DNA of 64,000 nt. Origin: Mycobacterium sp. Root265. Its GTDB lineage: Bacteria; Actinomycetota; Actinomycetes; Mycobacteriales; Mycobacteriaceae. The stretch covers positions 129,972 to 193,971 of the forward strand of contig NZ_LMJA01000028.1 in NCBI RefSeq assembly GCF_001428895.1, in the 5' to 3' direction. Shown one piece after another: positions 8,897-16,796 of the stretch. The position numbers and the translations under genes were made by a program. The notes under the pieces were generated by a model, which saw only the letters and a program-made list of their open reading frames with translations, did no database searches and was not told where the DNA came from. Numbering within the stretch: the stretch's first letter is position 1; every line of letters begins with the position of its first letter.

Positions 8897-9391
8897 TCAG
8901 CCCACCAACTCGGCGATGACGCGTTCGACGGCATCGACCGCGGTCGCAACGGCGGCGGCCACCGGTGGGGACAGACCGATACCGTCATCGGTGCTGCCGG
9001 CCTCGCAACCGACGACCACCGTGCGCGGTGCGGTGCCGCCGAGCGCAGTGAGGCTGGCGAACACCGTGGCGGGATCCATCGCATGTGCATCCAGACCCAC
9101 GGCTGCCGAAAGTGATTCGTGATCGGCCTCGAAGACATGCACGGTCCCCGGTGCGCCGCGATTGGGTAGTGCGTCGACAAGGACCACCGCGTCCCATCCG
9201 TCGAGCAGGTCATAGGCCAGGTGCATACCCCGGATGCCATAGTCGACCGGACGCACACCCGCGTGGTCGCAGCGGACATGGCGCAGCACCGCGGACCCGA
9301 ACCCGTCGTCACCGAGAAAGATGTTGCCGATCCCGGCCACCAGAATCTGTGGCGTGACGGCGCCTCCGTCACATCCGCCGTATGCGCACAT
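8897..9391 (-). CDS. HyaD/HycI-type hydrogenase maturation endopeptidase
   Basis: About 164 aa. The core begins ILVAGIGNIFLGDDGFG, the classic protease motif whose Asp (GDDGFG) binds nickel in the precursor; a second metal ligand region is DYGIRGMHLAYDLLDGWD. The enzyme clips the C-terminal peptide of HhyL after cofactor insertion. HhyL here ends with 22 residues beyond DPCLPCGVH, the expected substrate. The start is taken as ATG 9391, giving a 15-residue lead (MCAYGGCDGG) and a 23-base overlap with the small DUF6893 gene. The start is uncertain because no other start codon lies close to the conserved core. Confidence 0.88.
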   Translation of the reverse strand: MCAYGGCDGGAVTPQILVAGIGNIFLGDDGFGSAVLRHVRCDHAGVRPVDYGIRGMHLAYDLLDGWDAVVLVDALPNRGAPGTVHVFEADHESLSAAVGLDAHAMDPATVFASLTALGGTAPRTVVVGCEAGSTDDGIGLSPPVAAAVATAVDAVERVIAELVG

Positions 9392-9488
9392 AGCGTCGTG
9401 CATCCGGGATCGAACGAAGTCCGAGCACTGCTCCGGCAATCACCACCACCGCGGCGGCCGCCACGGCCACCCATCCCACTACTTCCAT
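9369..9488 (-). CDS. 39-aa single-pass membrane protein, DUF6893-like
   Basis: This frame, below usual gene-calling size, encodes 39 residues: one hydrophobic helix (about residues 3-24, Val/Ala-rich, start MEVVGWVAVAA) and a basic amphipathic tail ending RRYVRIRRM. The pattern and the C-terminal RYxRIRRM phrase match my memory of DUF6893, tiny actinobacterial proteins. Its ATG lies inside the last codons of the upstream 442-aa gene (10-base overlap) and its end overlaps the start of the protease gene, so translation is probably coupled. A likely role is to anchor a soluble component of the hydrogenase at the membrane; this is inference. Confidence 0.72.
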   Translation of the reverse strand: MEVVGWVAVAAAAVVVIAGAVLGLRSIPDARRYVRIRRM

Positions 9489-10807
9489 TTCGGGTTCCCT
9501 TCGATCAGCGGTTCGACTTCGTCGGGTGCGAAGTACAGATAGCGGCCGTACCAGTCGTGCAGGTCGGCGGCCGGGTCGTCCTCGAGCACGACTCCGATCT
9601 GCCGGTCACCGTCCACGGTCTCGTGCACCGAGGTGACGCGCGCGATCCGGTCGGCGAAGAAGATGTCCTGTGCGTCGGCGCGCCGCGACGGCCGCAGCCG
9701 GACCCGGCTGTCGCGGCTCAGCCGCACCCCGTTCACCAGTACCGCGTCGTTGCCGGGGTCGACGGCACTGTCCGCCAGGGGATCCCACCAATCCACTCCG
9801 TCGGGGACCTCCGGTATCAGACCCGGGGTTTCGGCATGCGGGTCACGGAGCACGCCGTGCAGGTTCAGCAGGGCCTCCGGTGACATCGCGTCGCATCGGT
9901 CGATGAGCTGTGCAGCCAGCGGATCGGTGGCTCGGGCCTGGGCCTTCTCGTCGTCGGTCATGGTCATCACCCGCAGTGTCAGGATCTCGTCGATCTCGGT
10001 CGAGTCGTAGAGGGCCCCGTGGCTCTGTTCGGCGATCTCGGGGTGGTCGTAGAGGATGATCGGCGACACCAGCACGACGGACGTATCGCCGGGCGGACCG
10101 GCCAGCACCGGGAAGCAGCGGTGTTGCCGGCAGCGGCCCACCGCATCGGCGGCCCAGGCCGGCGGCTCCAGTAGCGAGACGAACTCACCGCCGTGGGCCC
10201 GTGCGATCAGGTGGGTGCCGATCAGGGAGGTGGCGATGGCGTGTTGCTTGTTGGCCGGAGGCGCGCCGACATTGCGAACGGACAGCATGATTCGCCGCAG
10301 GCCGTCCGCCGGTTCGGTCCGCACCGTCAGTTCGGCGCGCAACTCCTCGCGGGTCCGGACCAACCGGCCGCCGGGAACCCGCTCGGTGTCACGGCCGCCG
10401 GCCACGACGAGCGGAACCGTCTGGGTGGCGGCGAGTGCGTCGAACGGTCCCGACGACACCTCGCACTCGACCGCCTCGTCCCAGGTGAGCCAGGTCCGGT
10501 CGGCCACGGTCAGCTCACCGACCGGCGTGAACCCGCCGTCCACCTCACGCTGGACCGCACGGTGCTGCAACTGCAGGAACCGCACCACGATGCTGAACGA
10601 CGCATCAGGCGCGGGCCGCATCAGCAGCTCGGTGGCGAGCGTGTCGTCCTCGCCGACGCCGCGGTCTGCGGCCTGCGGCGGGCCAACCACCCCGAACTGC
10701 CAGCGGGACTGGTTCTTTCCCGATGTCGCCCGATAGGGGTAGAGCAGGTAACCCTCGTAGAGCACCGCGTCGGCGATGGCCCTGACCCGGTCGCTGACGG
10801 CGTTCAT
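9479..10807 (-). CDS. Hydrogenase-locus protein of unknown function (442 aa)
   Basis: A 442-aa soluble protein, no signal peptide or membrane helix, with few cysteines and no recognisable metal-binding motif. The N-terminus has VLYEGYLLYPYR and SRWQFGVVGPP; the C-terminal third has a possible small beta domain around VRLRPSRRADAQDIFF and HDWYGRYLYFAPDEVEPL. I recall similar unnamed proteins beside group 1h hydrogenases of Streptomyces and mycobacteria but cannot assign a family. ATG 10807 overlaps the DUF6084 stop by 4 bases, and its 3' end overlaps the 39-aa membrane protein gene. Coupling to the structural genes argues for an assembly or electron-transfer role. Confidence 0.7.
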   Translation of the reverse strand: MNAVSDRVRAIADAVLYEGYLLYPYRATSGKNQSRWQFGVVGPPQAADRGVGEDDTLATELLMRPAPDASFSIVVRFLQLQHRAVQREVDGGFTPVGELTVADRTWLTWDEAVECEVSSGPFDALAATQTVPLVVAGGRDTERVPGGRLVRTREELRAELTVRTEPADGLRRIMLSVRNVGAPPANKQHAIATSLIGTHLIARAHGGEFVSLLEPPAWAADAVGRCRQHRCFPVLAGPPGDTSVVLVSPIILYDHPEIAEQSHGALYDSTEIDEILTLRVMTMTDDEKAQARATDPLAAQLIDRCDAMSPEALLNLHGVLRDPHAETPGLIPEVPDGVDWWDPLADSAVDPGNDAVLVNGVRLSRDSRVRLRPSRRADAQDIFFADRIARVTSVHETVDGDRQIGVVLEDDPAADLHDWYGRYLYFAPDEVEPLIEGNPKWK

Positions 10808-11442
10808 CGGTAGTCCTCGGCGGGGTCCAGCAGCGCGGTCACCGCGTCGTCCAATCCCAGCATGCCGTGCGCGGACTTGTAGGCGACGAGGGCATCGACG
10901 GTGTCATGGTTCAGCCGCACCCAGCCGGTGTTCGGGAAGTGAAGCTCGATGAGGTGACGCCATACCGAGACGGGCATGTCGTAGCGGTCCTCGCGGTCCC
11001 ACGGGATCTGCTGGACGGCGAAATTGTTGCGGCCCTTCGTGAAGACCGTCCCGCTGAACAGGAACTGCAGTGGGATGCTGCCGTCCCGCAGGGCGTGGAG
11101 ATACTTGGCCGCTGTGACCTCGAAATCGTAGGTGCAGACCAGCGGCAGCTCCACCTGCGTGGCGCCCACGAATCCGGGCACCATGGCGCTGGTGTGCTGC
11201 CACAGGAAGGTGTGCTGGGTCGTGCTCCACCGCTCCCTGCTGCCGAACAGGTCCAGCAGGGCGGCCGCCTCGTCGTCGGTATAGCCGCGGCGCAGCGGTT
11301 CGATACGCACCTGGCAGCGCAGCGCGATGGCGTGCACCGGCTCGTCACCGATGGCCGCGATCCCGAGCCGTGCCATCAGCAGCGGTGTGACCGCGTAGGG
11401 CTCGGGAGCCACCGCGAGCACCGCGAACGTCACGTCACTCAC
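10804..11442 (-). CDS. DUF6084 family protein, hydrogenase-locus associated
   Basis: A 212-aa soluble protein from a GTG start at 11442 that overlaps the DUF5947 stop (GTGA). Recognisable stretches are VHAIALRCQVRIEPLRRGY and FLFSGTVFT, which I associate with DUF6084, a family of hydrogenase clusters in Actinobacteria. It looks rich in beta-strand. An upstream in-frame ATG exists but would run deep into the DUF5947 gene and lacks family sequence. No enzymatic motif is visible. Strict co-occurrence with DUF5947 and the hybrid NifU/Rieske protein suggests one functional module. Confidence 0.75.
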   Translation of the reverse strand: MSDVTFAVLAVAPEPYAVTPLLMARLGIAAIGDEPVHAIALRCQVRIEPLRRGYTDDEAAALLDLFGSRERWSTTQHTFLWQHTSAMVPGFVGATQVELPLVCTYDFEVTAAKYLHALRDGSIPLQFLFSGTVFTKGRNNFAVQQIPWDREDRYDMPVSVWRHLIELHFPNTGWVRLNHDTVDALVAYKSAHGMLGLDDAVTALLDPAEDYR

Positions 11443-12071
11443 GGCACGACCACCTTGCTGCGGGTGCCGATGCGGTCGAAGAACTCGTCGAGAAATCGGC
11501 GCACCTGCTGGCCACCGTCGAATCCGTGCCACAGCAGCCGTAATCGGCCGACGAACTCATAGCAGGCGTCGACGGGCACCAGGAAACACTCGGGCGGTCC
11601 GTCGTGCTCGTCCGGCACCCGCATGATGAGCGCCTCGGTGTCGTCGCAGAGCAGGTCGACCCGCGGGTCCGCGGCGCGGATCTGCTCCCAGGAGGTCAGG
11701 TCCAGTTCGGATTCCGTGGCGCCGGCCGGACCGGGATAGAACGCCACAGTCCGGCCGAGAGCGGAGTTGCAGAAGAAGAACGCCAGCCCCACCGGGATCT
11801 GCAACAGGTCCCATTCGCGCCGGCCGAGCGCGAAGTCCGGGAAGGCGAGGTACCGGTCCGGCACCGCGCGGTAGCGCAGTGTGGCCCGGTCATCGGTGAA
11901 CAACAGGTAGCAGCCGCGGCACACACACATCAGTTGCCGGCCTTCGAGATTGACCACATGCTGATGTTCGTCGGCGATCTGTTCCGAGCACATCTCGCAG
12001 CGTTCGCCGGCCGCGGCGGGCTCCGAGCGGTTGGCGCGGATCCGCGCCAGCACATCGTAGGCGCCGGTCAT
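11439..12071 (-). CDS. DUF5947 family protein with cysteine cluster, hydrogenase-locus associated
   Basis: A 210-aa protein starting MTGAYDVLARI at ATG 12071, which overlaps the stop of the NifU/Rieske-like gene (ATGA). Near the N-terminus there is a cysteine cluster: CEMC, then about 25 residues later CVCRGC, able to bind zinc or an Fe-S centre. The phrase FFCNSALGRTVAFYPGPAGA is typical of DUF5947. No membrane segment is seen. An in-frame ATG far upstream is rejected because it lies wholly inside the preceding gene. A metal-binding accessory role for hydrogenase assembly or electron transfer is plausible but unproven. Confidence 0.78.
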   Translation of the reverse strand: MTGAYDVLARIRANRSEPAAAGERCEMCSEQIADEHQHVVNLEGRQLMCVCRGCYLLFTDDRATLRYRAVPDRYLAFPDFALGRREWDLLQIPVGLAFFFCNSALGRTVAFYPGPAGATESELDLTSWEQIRAADPRVDLLCDDTEALIMRVPDEHDGPPECFLVPVDACYEFVGRLRLLWHGFDGGQQVRRFLDEFFDRIGTRSKVVVP

Positions 12072-12988
12072 GGCACACCCGCGATGGACAGCACGCCGTC
12101 GCGTACCAGCAGCGGTACCGGCTCGAGATGCACTGCCGTGTCGATACCTGCCCCGGCATGAACGATGTCGAAGTGCGCATGGCAGAGGGGGCAGCGCAAC
12201 ACGGGGCCGGCGGAACCCAACCGGCGGTGCAGTGCGGCGCCCGCCAGCGAGTCGCCACAGTGCCCGCATCGGTCCCGGTAGGCGAACAACTCGTCACCGA
12301 CCCGGCAGACCAACAGGTTCGCGGTGCCGATCCGGAAGCCACCGACCTCACCCGGCATGAGGTCGGCGAGCCCGGGCGCCGGATGCCAGACGGTCGCTGG
12401 CTGGCCGTTGCGGTGGATGCGGCTCAGCAGTGACTCCGCCGGGATCACCCCGGCTGCCGGTGCGGCGTCGGCGGGCACCACGTCGATTCGGGTGACTTCC
12501 GGGGCTGCCGCGCCGATGGCGTCCTCGACGGTGAGTTCCAGTGTGATCGCCGAGGAGGGGCAACTTTTGCAGCTGCCCGCGAACTGTAACCGGACAGTCG
12601 CACCGTCGGGACCGTCGTCGATGCCGAGCAGGGTGACGTCGCCACCGTGGGAGCCGAGATAAGGCCGGACCCCGGCCAGGGCATCCTCGACGCGTCGGGT
12701 GATGTCATGTGGATGGAGCCCATGCACGAGCAGCAGGCTGGCGATCAGGTCGTCGGCGGCGAAATCCTCGGTGAGCGTGGGGTGCGCGGCGGTGGTCAAT
12801 GTCAGGATATGTTGCAGTGCAACACCGTACAGGTCGGTCACCTCACCGACCAACTGTTCCGCGCGGGTGCGTGCCGTGGTTCCGCCGGCCGCGCTGGCGT
12901 CGAGCAACGTCTGTATCCGGTCGCCCGCCGTGCGCCAATGCGCGTCGTCCTGGGTTACCTCGGGGTGTGACAATCCAGGCGGACCCAT
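12068..12988 (-). CDS. NifU C-terminal-like / Rieske-like hybrid protein
   Basis: A 306-aa protein in three parts: a helical N-terminal region (1-95), a NifU C-terminal-type domain with C140-K-S-C143 (about 96-172), and a Rieske-type fold (about 195-300). The Rieske part has C241-G-H243-C244 and C266-P-L-C269-H270. Aligned to a standard Rieske motif (CxH...CxxH), the last ligand position is Cys269 instead of His, while Cys244 makes a second CxxC. It could be a variant 2Fe-2S centre or a four-Cys rubredoxin/zinc-type site. It starts 4 bases after hhyL and is a likely electron acceptor or Fe-S carrier for the hydrogenase. Confidence 0.85.
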   Translation of the reverse strand: MGPPGLSHPEVTQDDAHWRTAGDRIQTLLDASAAGGTTARTRAEQLVGEVTDLYGVALQHILTLTTAAHPTLTEDFAADDLIASLLLVHGLHPHDITRRVEDALAGVRPYLGSHGGDVTLLGIDDGPDGATVRLQFAGSCKSCPSSAITLELTVEDAIGAAAPEVTRIDVVPADAAPAAGVIPAESLLSRIHRNGQPATVWHPAPGLADLMPGEVGGFRIGTANLLVCRVGDELFAYRDRCGHCGDSLAGAALHRRLGSAGPVLRCPLCHAHFDIVHAGAGIDTAVHLEPVPLLVRDGVLSIAGVP

Positions 12989-12991
12989 CGG

Positions 12992-14788
12992 TTAGTCCCC
13001 GGTGGCGGACTGGGTGGGGGAGTGCAACCGCTCCAAGGATTTTCCGTTGCCCAGGTACATGTGCACACCGCAGGGCAGGCACGGGTCGAAGCTTCGCACC
13101 GTGCGCATGATGTCGATGCCCTTGAAATGCTCCCGGTCGTTCTCCTCGAAGATGGGCTGACCCTGTACCGCGTCCTCGTAGGGGCCCGGGGTGCCGTAGC
13201 TGTCCCGGGGATTGGCGTTCCACGGTGTCGGTGGATACGGATGGTAGTTGGCGATCTTGCCGTCGCGGATCACCATGTGATGGCTCAGCACGCCGCGCAC
13301 GGCCTCGGTGAACCCGCAGCCGATGGCTTCATCGGGCACGTCGAACTTTTCCCAGGTCTTGGTGCGGCCTGCGCGGATCTCGACGAGGGCCTTCTCGGCG
13401 AAATGCAGTGCGGCGGCGGCCGCGTAGGCCTGGAAGTAGGTACGGGCACGGTTGCGTTCGATGGTGTTGCTGCCGTGCCGGGGGATCTTCCATTCCAGCT
13501 CGACCGGTCCCTTGAGGATGGTCTTGGGCAGGTTGATCTGCACGCTGTGCCCGGTCGACTTGACGTAGCCGATGTCGACCAGTCCGGCCAGCGCGGTCGA
13601 CCACAGCCTGGCCAGCGGACCGCCTCCGGTGTCCAGTGCGAGGTGGTCCTTGCCGTCGAACCAGCGCGGTGACATCACCCAGCTGTACTTGTCTTCCATG
13701 TCCCGCTTCTGCGGGTGCGGGTTGGTGTGCTGGTTCCATGGGTGCCGGCGGTCCACCGGGTTACCCAGCGGATCGTTGTGCACGAACGTCTCCTGGTCGG
13801 TCCAGTCGTCGTAATACGAACTGCCCAAGAGGATCCGGATTCCGAGATTGATGTCCACCAGCGAGTGGGTGACCAGCTTGCCGTCGACCACCACACCCGG
13901 GGTCACGAACATCGCGTCGCCCCAGCGCTCCATGTCCTTGTAGGCGAAGTTGCACACCTCGGGGTCCTGGAAGGAACCCCAGCAGCCGAGCAGCGTGCGG
14001 CGTAGCCCGACCTGCTCGTACCCGGGTAGTGCCTCATAGAAGAAGTCGAACAGGTCGTCGTGCATGGGGACGACCTTCTTCATGAACTCGACATAGCGCA
14101 TCAGCCGGGTCATGTAGTCGGTCATCAACTGGATGGTGGCGACGGTGCCGACACCGCCGGGGTACAGCGTGGACGGATGGACGTGCCGGCCTTCCATCAG
14201 GCAGAACATCTCTCGTGTCCAGCGGCTGACCTGCAGCGCCTCGCGGTAGAACTCTCCGGTGAACGGGTTGAGTGAGCGCATGATGTCGGCGATGGTCCGA
14301 TAGCCGTGTGCATCCGAGTTCGGCGCGCGCGTGTTCTCGGCCTTGGCCAGTACGCTCGGATTGGTCTCGGCGACCATCTTCTCGCAGTAGTCGACCCCGA
14401 CCAGATTCTCCTGAAAGATGTTGTGGTCGAACATGTATTCGGCCGCCTCGCCGAGGTTGACGATCCATTCACCGAGATGTGGCGGCTTCACGCCGTAGGC
14501 CATGTTCTGGCAGTAGCACGAACAGGTGGCGTGGTTGTCACCGCAGATCCCGCAGATGCGGCTGGTGATGAAGTGGGCGTCGCGCGGATCCTTGCCCTTC
14601 ATGAAGATCGAGTAGCCGCGGAAGATCGACGACGTGCTGTGGCATTCCACCACCTCACGGTTCTCGAAATCGATCTTGGTGTAGATGCCCAGGCTGCCGA
14701 CGATCCGGGTGATCGGGTCCCAGGCCATCTCCACCAGCTGGCCGGGTTCGCGCTTCACCTGTGACGGTTCCGGAATGGTCGTTGTCAT
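12992..14788 (-). CDS. hhyL: [NiFe]-hydrogenase large subunit, group 1h (HhyL)
   Basis: A 598-aa catalytic subunit. The L1 motif RICGICGDNHATCS gives C79 and C82; the L2 motif DPCLPCGVH gives C570, C573 and H576. These four Cys hold the NiFe centre. The 22 residues after H576 are the peptide removed by the maturation protease. The motif wording matches group 1h (formerly group 5) enzymes, which oxidise H2 at trace concentrations and feed the respiratory chain in persistence. It follows hhyS by 23 bases and precedes the NifU/Rieske hybrid by 3. No export signal is present, so it acts in the cytosol or on the inner face of the membrane. Confidence 0.96.
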   Translation of the reverse strand: MTTTIPEPSQVKREPGQLVEMAWDPITRIVGSLGIYTKIDFENREVVECHSTSSIFRGYSIFMKGKDPRDAHFITSRICGICGDNHATCSCYCQNMAYGVKPPHLGEWIVNLGEAAEYMFDHNIFQENLVGVDYCEKMVAETNPSVLAKAENTRAPNSDAHGYRTIADIMRSLNPFTGEFYREALQVSRWTREMFCLMEGRHVHPSTLYPGGVGTVATIQLMTDYMTRLMRYVEFMKKVVPMHDDLFDFFYEALPGYEQVGLRRTLLGCWGSFQDPEVCNFAYKDMERWGDAMFVTPGVVVDGKLVTHSLVDINLGIRILLGSSYYDDWTDQETFVHNDPLGNPVDRRHPWNQHTNPHPQKRDMEDKYSWVMSPRWFDGKDHLALDTGGGPLARLWSTALAGLVDIGYVKSTGHSVQINLPKTILKGPVELEWKIPRHGSNTIERNRARTYFQAYAAAAALHFAEKALVEIRAGRTKTWEKFDVPDEAIGCGFTEAVRGVLSHHMVIRDGKIANYHPYPPTPWNANPRDSYGTPGPYEDAVQGQPIFEENDREHFKGIDIMRTVRSFDPCLPCGVHMYLGNGKSLERLHSPTQSATGD

Positions 14789-14811
14789 GGACTTCGCTCC
14801 CTAGACGGCAC

Positions 14812-15867
14812 CTACCAGGTGCGGGTCGCTCCCGTTTCGAGCGTTGTGCCCCGGTGCCGCCAGCGTGGTTCCCGGTCCAGGGTGTGTTCGGTGATATGTC
14901 GCAGGCTGCGGACGACCGACCCGTACACGCCCGACGCCGCGGTGGAGACCTTGCCGCCCGGGGGCTCGTCCATGAACGGCATGAACTTGTCCGGGAACCC
15001 CGGCATGGTGCAGCCGATGCAGATTCCGCCGACGTTCGGGCAGCCGCCGATACCGTTGATCCAGCCTCGCTTCGGCACGTTGCATTTCACGACCGGGCCC
15101 CAACAGCCAAGTTTGACAATGCATTTGGGTGAACCGTATTCGTGGGCGAAGTCGCCCTGTTCGTAGTATCCGGCCCGATCACAGCCCTCGTGCACCGTGG
15201 CGCCGAACAGCCATTTGGGCCGCAGTGCCTCGTCGAGCGGAATCATCGGTGCCTGGTCGGTGGCCATGTACAGCAGATAGGTCAGCGTCTCCGACAGGTT
15301 GTCCGGCTGGATCGGGCAGCCCGGGACGCAGACGATGGGGATACCGGCCTTGCTCTTCCACTCCCAGCCGAGGTAGTCGGGTACTCCCATTGCCCCGGTG
15401 GGGTTACCGGCCATCGCATGGATACCCCCGTAGGTCGCGCAGGTGCCCACGGCGACCACTGCGGTCGCCTTGGGGGCCAACCGATCCAGCCATTCGCTGG
15501 TCGTCATCGGTTGTCCGGTTGCGGGGTCGTTGCCGAACCCGCACCAATAGCCGTCGGCATGCAGTTGTTCGTTGGGGATCGATCCCTCCACGACCAGCAC
15601 GAACGGCTCCAGTTCACCCCGGTCGGCGCGGAAGAACCATTCGAGGAAGTCGTCGGCGCCGCCGTTGGGTCCGCACTCGAAGTCGATCAGGGGCCAGTGC
15701 ACGGCGATCTTGGGCAGACCGGGAAGCGCGCCGAGCGCGATCTCCTCGATGCTGGGTTGGGTGGCGGCAGTCAACGCCACGGAATCGCCGTCGCAACTCA
15801 GGCCGGCGTTGATCCAGAGCACGTGAATCAGCGTCTCTTCTGCTTTGACTGCTGCCGAAGTGGGCAT
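14812..15867 (-). CDS. hhyS: [NiFe]-hydrogenase small subunit, group 1h (HhyS)
   Basis: A 351-aa electron-transfer subunit. The proximal cluster motif is CDGDS (C25, D28) instead of the usual CxxC, so Asp replaces one Cys; this is the 3Cys-1Asp ligation reported for the actinobacterial-type hydrogenase of Ralstonia eutropha and is diagnostic for group 1h. Further Cys ligands occur in GTCATYGG, VPGCPIQPDNL and the C-terminal cluster region (CNVPKRGWINGIGGCPNVGGIC is split across two clusters). There is no Tat signal, unlike periplasmic group 1 enzymes. A GGAAAG ribosome site lies about 9 bases before the ATG. It is the first gene after a 139-base leader with repeated elements. Confidence 0.95.
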   Translation of the reverse strand: MPTSAAVKAEETLIHVLWINAGLSCDGDSVALTAATQPSIEEIALGALPGLPKIAVHWPLIDFECGPNGGADDFLEWFFRADRGELEPFVLVVEGSIPNEQLHADGYWCGFGNDPATGQPMTTSEWLDRLAPKATAVVAVGTCATYGGIHAMAGNPTGAMGVPDYLGWEWKSKAGIPIVCVPGCPIQPDNLSETLTYLLYMATDQAPMIPLDEALRPKWLFGATVHEGCDRAGYYEQGDFAHEYGSPKCIVKLGCWGPVVKCNVPKRGWINGIGGCPNVGGICIGCTMPGFPDKFMPFMDEPPGGKVSTAASGVYGSVVRSLRHITEHTLDREPRWRHRGTTLETGATRTW

Positions 15868-15882
15868 GGCGCAGTTCTTTCC

Positions 15883-15936
15883 GGGACGGGCTGGGTCCCT
15901 GCGTCGAACTTCTGAGGGGATGAGCTGGGTCCCCTC
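15883..15936 (-). promoter_or_regulatory. Paired hairpin/operator-like repeats upstream of hhyS
   Basis: Two related inverted repeats precede hhyS. The proximal one, 15883-15899, has perfect 5-bp arms (GGGAC/GTCCC). The distal one, 15914-15936, has perfect 7-bp arms (GAGGGGA/TCCCCTC). Both contain the same 10-mer, GCTGGGTCCC on the plus strand at 15890 and 15924, 34 bases apart. They could be tandem binding sites for a hydrogenase regulator or hairpins in the hhyS leader RNA. The rest of the 15868-16006 gap shows no clear standard promoter to my eye. Confidence 0.5.
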
Positions 15937-16006
15937 CGCCGCAGGAGTCGACGTCCGGCCCGTTGTGCGGCGCTGTTATTCGGTCTACTCCGAGGGGTTT
16001 GCCTTG

Positions 16007-16795
16007 TCAATGGATCCGGTGACCCATTGGCAGCTGTGCGCTCAAGCTGTCCCGGGCCGAGTCGATCCACCCATACCAGGACGCCATACCCGCACCCGTG
16101 GCCGCCGACAGCAGCAGCACATCCACATCCGGGTTAACCGAGCGGACCGCGTGCTGAAACACATCCAGGTCGAAGTCCACATGGGGCAGTAGATCCAGCT
16201 TGTTGACGATGACCAGACCTGCAGCAGCGAACATGTGCGGATACTTCAGCGGCTTGTCCGCACCTTCGGTGACCGATATGACCACCACCATGGTGCGTTC
16301 GCCGAGGTCGAACAATGCCGGGCAGACCAGATTGCCCACATTCTCGATGAACAGCAGCGAATTCGGCTCGGGTTCCAGGGAATTCAGCGCATCATGGACC
16401 ATCTGCGCGTCGAGATGGCAGCCCGCCCCGGTGTTGATCTGCACCGCACGTGCGCCCGCGGCCCGAATGCGCTCGGCGTCGAGCAGGGTTTCCTGATCGC
16501 CTTCGATCACGGTGATCGCCCGGCCTGTGGTCAGCAGCTCACGGATGGTGCGCTCCAAGAGCGTCGTCTTGCCGGCACCCGGCGAACTGGTCACATTGAG
16601 TGCCACGATGCCGCGTTCGGCAAGCCGGCCCCGGTTCTGCCCGGCGAGCTGATCGTTCTTCGCCAGCACCTTCTGTTCGAGTGAGACGGTCTCGGTATGT
16701 GGATGGTCGTGCGGGTGGTCGTGGGGATGGGGGTGGCCGTGACCGGGCATCGTGATGGTGGCCGTGTCTTCGCCGCAGCCGCAGGTAGCGCACAT
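16007..16795 (-). CDS. hypB: Hydrogenase nickel incorporation GTPase HypB
   Basis: HypB (262 aa) is the GTPase that delivers nickel to the large subunit together with HypA. The N-terminal MCATCGCGED carries the CxxCGC high-affinity nickel site, followed by a His-rich stretch with eight His between residues 19 and 33 that can store nickel. The P-loop SSPGAGKTTLLE, the switch region EGDQET, the nickel-site Cys/His in GAGCHLD and the NKLDLLP guanine motif are all present. It starts 1 base after the hypA stop and ends 139 bases before hhyS. Confidence 0.96.
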   Translation of the reverse strand: MCATCGCGEDTATITMPGHGHPHPHDHPHDHPHTETVSLEQKVLAKNDQLAGQNRGRLAERGIVALNVTSSPGAGKTTLLERTIRELLTTGRAITVIEGDQETLLDAERIRAAGARAVQINTGAGCHLDAQMVHDALNSLEPEPNSLLFIENVGNLVCPALFDLGERTMVVVISVTEGADKPLKYPHMFAAAGLVIVNKLDLLPHVDFDLDVFQHAVRSVNPDVDVLLLSAATGAGMASWYGWIDSARDSLSAQLPMGHRIH

Positions 16796-16796
16796 A

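Noticed and set aside
14761-15132. Tat signal peptide on the hydrogenase small subunit or a second small open frame at its 3' end
   Set aside because: HhyS has no RRxFxK motif at its start, and the extra frame is antisense with no family sequence.
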